Below are positions 57,190 to 64,000 of a stretch of 64,000 bases of DNA, piece after piece. The stretch is from positions 62,001-126,000 of the forward strand of contig CM007989.1 of assembly GCA_002189035.1 (NCBI GenBank), in the 5' to 3' direction. The stretch's first letter is position 1, and the number at the start of each line of letters is the position of its first letter. Below the pieces are notes generated by a model, which saw nothing but the letters and a program-made list of their open reading frames with translations, did no database searches and was not told the DNA's origin. This DNA comes from Utricularia gibba. Lineage: Eukaryota; Streptophyta; Magnoliopsida; Lamiales; Lentibulariaceae. The position numbers and the translations under genes are program-made.

Positions 57190-59202
57190 TCATACACCGT
57201 TCACACGAGCCTCAAAGCAATCAGAGCTATTCAAGGCTACAAATTGAGCTTCTTCTAGACCCTTCATTGGATCTCCATCGTACCACGTTATTATGCTTCC
57301 TGCACAGATCAACAATCGGACATCAATATCTGTCACTGGAAAATCTAAGCCCATGTTGTTCAAAAGGAAGTACTCCACAAGGCGCTTTCACCAATGCTCA
57401 TACCTAGAGGAGCTGGAGGCTCTACTTCCTTTGTGGAGTGAAGTATGATCGTGCCCGAAACCACGGTTATGAACCCGCAAATTTCAGATGTTATGCTGCT
57501 CACATTCTGACCAGACCAATCCTGTCAAAATACGGTCCGTTACAACCAAACAGATAATCATCAATAGAAAGTCGATTCATATTACACTCACGAGAATGAA
57601 TGTGGCACTACCTTGAACATAATTGCACTTGCGGTTATAGTAAGAGTTGTAAACATGACATAGTATATTGGGGAAACTATGGCCGTATTGAAAGTGTCCA
57701 GTGCCTGAATAATGATGGACAAGAAATGGGGAAACAATTCAAGAATTTAGGCGGTAAACTCACAATACATATGGCCTTGATCATTAGGTGGTTGGTTACC
57801 TTGTTCAAATAATTTAGCTGTGTGACGACACAGACAATGGCAACTGAAAGAAAAAACCATGTTTGACCATAAATAAATTGATTGATCCCCTGCAGCGTAA
57901 GCTTTATGGCAATTCCAATAGCCTTGATGCTCACAACCTACAAGATACACACACATTGACACAATCGAAGAAATTCTTATAAATACAAACCGGTTACAAA
58001 TAAGTGAATTGTGACCGCAAGTCCAGGTATCATCTCAAGGTCATGACAGATGAGAAAATCAGACAAGGAAACCGAATTACCGTTATTGCTCCACTTAAAG
58101 AACAAATGCCCAGGTAAACAAGAATATTTGTCTGCCCATGGAGCGGCTCAAAATGCAGTATTAGCACTAAGACCATGGATAGTGTAGCTCCCGCATAAAT
58201 CAAGAATTCTTGAAAAAAAAACAAGGATAATCACTTTCACACGAAAACAGGCACAACGGTGTTATTGGTACTTTTCCTCACATGAAAAACAAAAAAGAGA
58301 TTAGAACCTGGTTGAGTAGCCAAGTTCCACACTTCTTCCACAGAATTTGGATTTTGTTCTTGAGGAGCATGAATCACAATTATTACAGATCCCACAATGC
58401 AAGAAATACATCCCAGCACACCCATCCTGCCCAGTCTTTCTTTCAACAACAAGTGTGCCAGCACAGCGCTACCCAACAGTGAAACCGATCAACTTTAATC
58501 AGTTAAAACGATGAAAACATTTCTATCAGATACATGATACAGGTCCGATGCATAAATAAACATGCATACCTTACAATAATAGTGACTGCACCCAGAGGAG
58601 TGACAAGAATAGCAGGTGCATATATATAAGCGACAAAATTGGCAACCTCCCCAAGAAACACTAACACGGTTATTAGCAGGTGCAGTATGAGAACATTTCC
58701 CGAAAAATGAGTAGTGTACATCACAACTTACTGGTAATCATTCCTGCCCACCATAGAGGCTCCAGCAAATACGTATAACCTCCAACCCCTGCAGCCGACA
58801 TTACAGAAACTGTAAACCAAAGATGAAAATTTTATACCTTTATAATCAAATAATGTACCCAATAGACAATCCTTTTGAAACGATCAAATGAGACAGCGTC
58901 TGCTATAACATACACTCATCCCTCTGTTTCCCCAATCCTTTCAAATCTATACATCTAAATGCTACTCTACCAGAGATAACGCCAACAAAGTTGAGCAGAA
59001 ACATCAGAAGTCACCCTAATCTCTTTAGAAAAATCTGATCAAGAAAATATATATATGTGATAATTTTTATGGTCGAACCTGCCCGTGTTCCAGCAGCCGC
59101 GGACCGGAGAAGACCTTTCTTCTTCAAAATAAAGCTCGTCCCAATGAACAAACCCGACAGCAATGCTAAAATCAACCCTCTCGTGTTATCGGAGACCGCC
59201 AT
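57190..59202 (-). CDS. NIPA-type magnesium transporter
   Basis: Nine exons: 59079-59202, 58732-58788, 58570-58660, 58308-58468, 58081-58208, 57800-57937, 57612-57704, 57404-57521, 57190-57299; 339 aa, no frame break. The multispan membrane protein begins [20 protein letters not shown], then [92 protein letters not shown] and [17 protein letters not shown], all NIPA signatures. Plant NIPA/ENOR-like proteins are predicted Mg2+ transporters or endosomal membrane proteins. The divergent hydrophilic C terminus ends CFEARVNGV. The acceptor of intron 2 (GTGTTAG) is inferred from the reading frame. Confidence 0.92.
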
Positions 59203-59878
59203 CACAGCCGCCCTCAATGGAAATCAAAGCGTTGCCCAGTATCCACCAATTGTCGGCGAATAAAAACAAGGGCTTGAAGTACTGAGAAATGAGTTTCCCG
59301 CCCAAAGCATCCAATCGCAACAGTTGATCCAGCAACTGGAGCCGTTGGAGACAAGCTGTTGAGTTGGAACCAGATATAACTAAATAATCCGGCGGCTGGG
59401 GAGAGGGGAGCGGAAGAAACAAAAGCGCAAAAAGTGAATCGCTGTCCCTTCTCCGAGCACCAGTCGTGATCTCTTTTCTCCTAAATTTTCTTTTGTAATG
59501 GCTGTGGAACGCGGAAGATGTGTGATCTGAGGCGGATGGCGGCTCACGCTGATTTAACTCGGTTTCCGCCTTCCAGCCCGCAAGCGAAGTTTCCATACGT
59601 TTTCTCCTTCAAAGCATTTCAAGAATATGTGCAGTCTTACATCATTTTATTACCATGCTCGGACGCCAAAGTAGAAAACACAAACCGACGTCGTTTGTAG
59701 AATCCGACACACACGGCGCACCCCAAGTCAAGCAACCAGACGCAGGCAAGGAAAACGATGAACGGCGGTTCCCAAATCGAGTGGTTTATTTGCAAATGGG
59801 CACAAAAGATGAAGCTTGAAGCAGGGCCAACGCTTCTCTCCCTTGTTGCGTGGCCGGAGAGACCGGGCGGGTCCTGGA
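59203..59878. other. NIPA promoter and PIN1 3' flank
   Basis: About 675 bases with no recognised gene; open frames here lack family similarity. Confidence 0.45.
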
Positions 59879-60411
59879 TTAGCCCGTTCTGAGTATTATG
59901 TGAGCCCCGCTATCAGTGTCGACGACTTCACTAATCTCACCAACCTGCAGGCCGAACGCGGCGTCCTCGAATGGCCTCTGCATCTGTCCCCGGCCGAACG
60001 GGCCTAAAACCATCCCATAAAACAATGATTCAACAACAACAATTACGCCCCAAATCCAAGAATTCTAGAGGCAAGCCGGCACGCACAATGGATTCAAAAT
60101 CAAATCAAGAATTCCACAGGCAAGCCGGGATCAAAGCGATAACGTTAAAGTAATGACAAAAATTGAATACCCATACCTAGATCGCCACCGCGCTTGGCGG
60201 AGCTGCAGTCGGAGAGCCGAGATGCCACATCATCGAACTTGGACCTCCCAGCGAGGATATCGTCGCGGATGGAGGTGAGATGTGCCACGGCCTGGTCCCT
60301 TGTCGTGGCGGAGATGCGGCGGCCTTCAGGATCTTTCCAGGATGACTTTCGCCGGGATCCCTCATGTTTTATCAGTATGTGGGACGCCCTCACCTGCCCA
60401 GAAGACGACAT
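59879..60411 (-). CDS. PIN1: PIN1-type parvulin prolyl isomerase (plant, no WW domain)
   Basis: Two exons, 60177-60411 and 59879-60003, encode 119 aa, exactly the size of Arabidopsis PIN1AT. The parvulin domain spans the whole protein: [27 protein letters not shown], the phosphate-binding basic loop (RRK), [33 protein letters not shown] and [13 protein letters not shown]. The catalytic Cys (SDCSSA), the two His (SHILIKH and GAHII) and Met/Phe are present. As in plants generally, the WW domain is missing. It isomerises phospho-Ser/Thr-Pro bonds, and is linked in Arabidopsis to flowering-time factors and auxin transport. Confidence 0.95.
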
Positions 60412-60911
60412 TTCACGTATTCAAGGAAGGACCTGCCGGCGGCGATGATTGAGCTTTACGACGAGACGCAGAGCCGAACAAGGGTTTCGGAGCTGCGATG
60501 CTTCCGCGCAGTACAAAGGTAATAACACAAGAACGGAAATAATAAAATGAAGATGGGCTAAAATGGCGGAGTACATGTTGAGAACTTGGATCGGGCCATG
60601 GCGCCGATGAGCTTACTTTTATCTCAACTCGTTCTGTTCTTGACGTGGGCTAAAATGGGTTTGATGGTTCGGACTCAACCTTCCCTAGAAATGGGGGCTC
60701 AAGCGTCAGAGTAGTCTAAAAGCGTCAGAGTCCTGCCGAGAAGCCCAAGATGACAACACTACAGTCTACATCGATGATACGCAACACAGGAACATGGAAT
60801 GCATTGGCATAGCAAGTTGACAAGCTGCTGCGCCGTGGTGAAAACTGTCGTGAATTAATCGGCTCCTGGTTTCAGGGAAGCCCGTATGTATGTGGTCGGA
60901 AAGTGACGAGC
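60412..60911. other. PIN1 promoter and ERD2-like 3' flank
   Basis: A 500-base spacer between two minus-strand genes. No coding signal, repeat or RNA gene recognised. Confidence 0.45.
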
Positions 60912-62397
60912 TTATACCACACCGGAAGGAAGACGCAGCACCAGCTGACCTCCGATAACACTGTGCATCGTGGAAGAGGGGGTGAGCATTATTATCTCGA
61001 GGCAAGGAGATGGGGTTGCACAGGCGGATGGTGCGTACCTTTTGACGTAGTAATAGCAGAAGTCAGCGAGAATGAAGGTCTGAACAACTTCCGATACCAG
61101 AACCATTGAAGGCCAAAATCCATAACCCAACGCTACCAGGAGATGGCCTCTGCTGTCAAGAACCTGCAGCATTCGGATAACGTAGGCCATCACTCGCACC
61201 ACTAAAATCTTAATTCCAGCATTAAAAACCATGAACATAAATGCAAGGTGATGGATGCTGAAAAACAATAACCTGAAGAACCCAGTGAGCACAGCTCAAG
61301 AACCTTGCAACTCCCAATGCAAATACGTAATGCGCGGTGAATGGTTCAACTATCTGCAAACAAGATAATGGAAATGTTGGTGGAGTTAGGCTTCAAGAAG
61401 ACAAGTTGCATATGTTTCAACTCCAGGGAAGTCGTACCCTTGTGTTTTGCATGACTCGCAACTGCGGTAAAACAGAAACAGCTTCTAGATAGACAGCAAA
61501 GGCCCAGGCCATCCGGTTAATAACATGATGATGAGTCGAGGGGTGAACTAAGACAGCCAATACCGCACAAGGAACTATCTGAAAACCAACAGATTGCATT
61601 ATCGAATAATGAGTTGGGCATATGGACATAGATTGATGGACAACGTGAGGCACTTTCTCCACCAATCAAGAGCATGAAAAGGGGAAGAGAGAGAAAAAGA
61701 ATCACACTTACCACAACATACAAGGCAAAATTATCCTTGTCTTCCATATAACTCGACCGCAATTTAAACCGGATAGTGTAAATGACCCACAGGGTTGTTA
61801 TCAGCGTAATTGTATCAAGAACAGTGTGTATGTCGTATTCCATCACAAAACTACAATACAATCTAACAGCTAAAAATACAGCAGTCAGCTCCTGGGATTT
61901 AACTGAAAGTCCTGAAAAGGCAAACAATAAAAAAGAAGCTTATTCAGCCAAAAGAAAAAAAAAAAAAGAAAGCTTTTTATACAACTAAAAAACGATGGAT
62001 CTTTTTTCTAAGACGCTAGTAGGATTAAAAAAAATAAGCAATTGGGCAGCCACCCAGTTCCGAAATTCTCAATCTTGCGGACCCCAACATTACCCCTACG
62101 CTAATTACGACGAATTGGGGGAGAGATATCTCGCAAGTAAACAATGAAGTAACCTGGTACCAACGAAAACCTACCAGCACAGGTCTTCTCCTTGATCAAT
62201 TTGTAAATTAGAACAGATATCCCAATGGAGTGCACAATCTCCGCAACCACGAAGAGATTATCATGATCGTGGACGATGGCTCGTAGAAGAACAAGAGTAA
62301 ACATGCCGGCGATAACGGCGAGAAACGCCTTCATCTTCGGCGGCTGCCGCTTAACCCACGCAGTTGCGGCACGTACCGGCTTTCTCAAGGGGCTCAT
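60912..62397 (-). CDS. ERD2-like ER-lumen protein retaining receptor family member
   Basis: Six exons: 62175-62397, 61712-61911, 61438-61578, 61273-61353, 61039-61163, 60912-60960; 272 aa. The N terminus has an added membrane segment (MKAFLAVIAGMFTLVLLRAI) before the ERD2 core: NLFVVAEIVHSIGISVLIYK, TCAGLSVKSQELTAVFLAVR, YCSFVMEYDIHTVLD, WAFAVYLEAVSVLPQLRVMQ, EPFTAHYVFALGVARFLSCA and the end VIGGQLVLRLPSGVV. It belongs to the longer plant ERD2-like (ERD2L) group rather than classical 215-aa K/HDEL receptors. ERD2-type receptors return ER residents from the Golgi; whether the ERD2L group binds HDEL is unclear. Confidence 0.9.
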
Positions 62398-63413
62398 CTC
62401 GTAGATCCGGCGGCTTGTGAAACCTGGAAAGAGCCGAGAACCCGGGATAATTTGGCAGCAGGAATGACCGATTAAGCACGGGGGGTGGATACCGCGGGCT
62501 TGCCCCCCTGGGCTTTCTGGTTGGCCCAGTCAGCCCATTGTTCGACACAAGTATCAACTCAAAACCAAAAAACGATTTTGAAAAAGGAAGTGGTTACTGT
62601 GATCTGTCGTTGCCAATCGTCTTGTCAAACAGTGAAAGAAAGGTACACATCACCTGGCCAATTTTATCTACGACTCAACTAACGCCCACCCAGAAGGCCA
62701 GACTGGTTCAATTATTATTTTTTTTCTAGAGAAATAAAAGAAGGTAATTGAAAATTGAATTTTGAGAATCACATGAGCATGGTTCATCCTTGTTTGTCTT
62801 TCATTTGGTGCGCTAGTGGGTGCAGTGTGGTGTCCATTGAATTTATGGCCATGTGAAGTGGAAGGGGGCGATGTTTTTTAGCCTCATCCCAAGGGCAAGG
62901 TGATAAGATGGAGGCCTTTTGGCGTTTCCGTGGTCACCAGTGAATGCGCCATGAGTGTCAGTCAAATGGGATGGATGGTTATTAGGTAGGGGAGGTTCAC
63001 CTAAGAATGTAATCAGTTGAATTACGTTTCTTTTTTATTAGAGAAGAGCTGGAGCTGGAGCTGGAGCTGGTGCAGCCTGTGCCTGCTGGTCCTTATGAAT
63101 TACGTGGTTGAGCCTGTCTGGTCTTCGCGGGTTTCCTTCTTTTTCCTGTGTTGTTGTGTTGCGTGCCATTGGAAAGAAAGAAAGGATGATGAAGTGAAGT
63201 AGTGCAGTGTTGGTAATAGTGAATTGTGATAATGATGGGTGCATGTGGGATGCGTCTAGGAAGGGGCAGGGCGCATGTGCATGTGAGAGATATTTGACAT
63301 CAACATGGTCTTCCGGCTTTGCTCCCAATCGGGTCAATAAAAGATGCGTCATGTGTGCCCCCACCCACCCTCGCTTCGCCTAGCCTTCAACATGCATTGT
63401 ATTGTGTATGCGC

Positions 63414-63441
63414 GGCTCGGCTCGGCTCGGCTCGGCTCGGC
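63414..63441. repeat. (CTCGG)n microsatellite
   Basis: About five to six copies of a CTCGG/GGCTC unit. Confidence 0.85.
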
Positions 63442-63620
63442 TCATGGGGCGGGGCATCGCCATGCCATGCCCCTTGCCCTACTCAACTGCCACCACATGC
63501 ACGTTATTGGTTTGGGGGCTCCCTCGTCCTTGGCAGGCTCCGCTCCAAACAACATGTGGTGGGCGTCTAATCCAATCGGATTCTCCGCTGAACTTGGACC
63601 ACACATAAAGACGTGTGTCA

Positions 63621-63678
63621 TCTGTGTGTGTGTGTGCATCTGTGTGTGTGTGAGGGAGGGAGGGAGGGAGGGAGGGAG
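63621..63678. repeat. (GT)n and (GGGA)n microsatellites
   Basis: Two TG dinucleotide stretches followed directly by a GGGA tetranucleotide run. Confidence 0.8.
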
Positions 63679-64000
63679 GTTCCGTTTCGTCGAAACACTC
63701 ACTAAAAGGCAGGTTGAGCTAGCTGCATAGGGTTTCGCCCTATCGGGCCGGGTTGGATTACTCTTGGGCGGGCTACTGCTGCTGTATTTGTCGTGGACGC
63801 CAATGGTGTGTTTGAATGCAGTTAAATACGTCATCCACTTTTGTCGAGGAAGAGACGAGGCTAGACACACCTGTGTCGGCCTCTGGACTAGTAGCCGTTT
63901 CTTTCTGTGGCCCGGGCCCACCCGCCCCCACCGAAACCCCCAACAGTTGAAGAAGAATTCCTCGTGTATGCTGCTCCCTCCCAGCCCCAGGGCCAGGGGC

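Larger units (their letters stand above)
62398..64000. other. Gene-free right edge with microsatellites
   Basis: 1.6 kb with no recognised gene. It contains an AGCTGG-type tract (63047-63070), a CTCGG pentanucleotide array and a GT/GGGA tract near 63620-63680. Open frames here follow the repeats and are unlikely to be coding. Confidence 0.5.

Noticed and set aside
63442-63921. Open frame of about 159 codons on the minus strand
   Set aside because: It runs through the GT and GGGA microsatellites and shows repeat-derived low-complexity protein.

Overview
The window is nuclear DNA of a flowering plant. Nearly every gene is a recognisable angiosperm family split by short GT-AG introns, with long AT-rich introns absent and only short spacers between genes. 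About 26 genes or gene remnants lie in 64 kb (roughly one per 2.5 kb), on both strands, with no long retrotransposon. This points to a compact angiosperm genome or a gene-rich island. I cannot name the species from the sequence.

Layout. 0-12 kb: a small MITE; an SRO (PARP-like plus RST) stress-regulator gene; a CYP94 cytochrome P450; an ACHT-type plastid thioredoxin on the minus strand; and a 13-exon raffinose synthase/SIP-type GH36 gene. 11.7-18.8 kb: a rhodanese/TrhO-like plastid protein (STR8 type), an HNH-domain protein, a divergently transcribed thioredoxin-like [2Fe-2S]-TPR protein, and a NETWORKED (NAB-domain) actin-binding protein. 19.3-28.3 kb: the FEY short-chain dehydrogenase, the plastid lipid-transfer protein TGD4, a decayed kinesin-14 motor fragment and a CYC/TB1-class TCP transcription factor. 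31.5-36.5 kb: MCTS1 divergent from an MSL10-type mechanosensitive channel. 36.9-48.4 kb: a housekeeping block of RBM39/CAPER-like splicing factor, proteasome lid subunit RPN3, TRAPPC2L, BOLA2 and an MSI-type WD40 histone chaperone. 49.6-56.3 kb: a subgroup-4 MYB repressor, a choline-transporter-like protein, and three secreted or cell-wall family genes on the same strand (thaumatin-like, dirigent, Ole e 1-extensin type). 57.2-62.4 kb: a NIPA magnesium transporter, the WW-less plant PIN1 prolyl isomerase and an ERD2-like receptor.

The strongest global signal is technical or evolutionary. Eight otherwise well-conserved genes (CYP94, ACHT, raffinose synthase, MSL, RPN3, MYB, choline transporter-like, Ole e 1-like) each contain exactly one frame break. 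In all eight a single missing base restores the family sequence, usually in a short homopolymer. Single-copy essential genes such as RPN3 are among them, so residual long-read assembly error is more likely than mass pseudogenisation; protein calls made naively from this sequence will be wrong. Other points of interest are four independent GC-AG introns, all phase 0; a PIF/Harbinger-like MITE with a TAA target duplication; the kinesin-14 relic; very short coding exons; and three compact bidirectional promoters, one with clustered site II (TGGGCC) elements. I found no CRISPR array, rRNA, convincing tRNA or prokaryote-type system. I did not find a clear new biological system; the best candidates for under-described biology are the [2Fe-2S]-TPR fusion, the plant TrhO-like rhodanese and an unassigned coding-like stretch near 56.6-56.9 kb.
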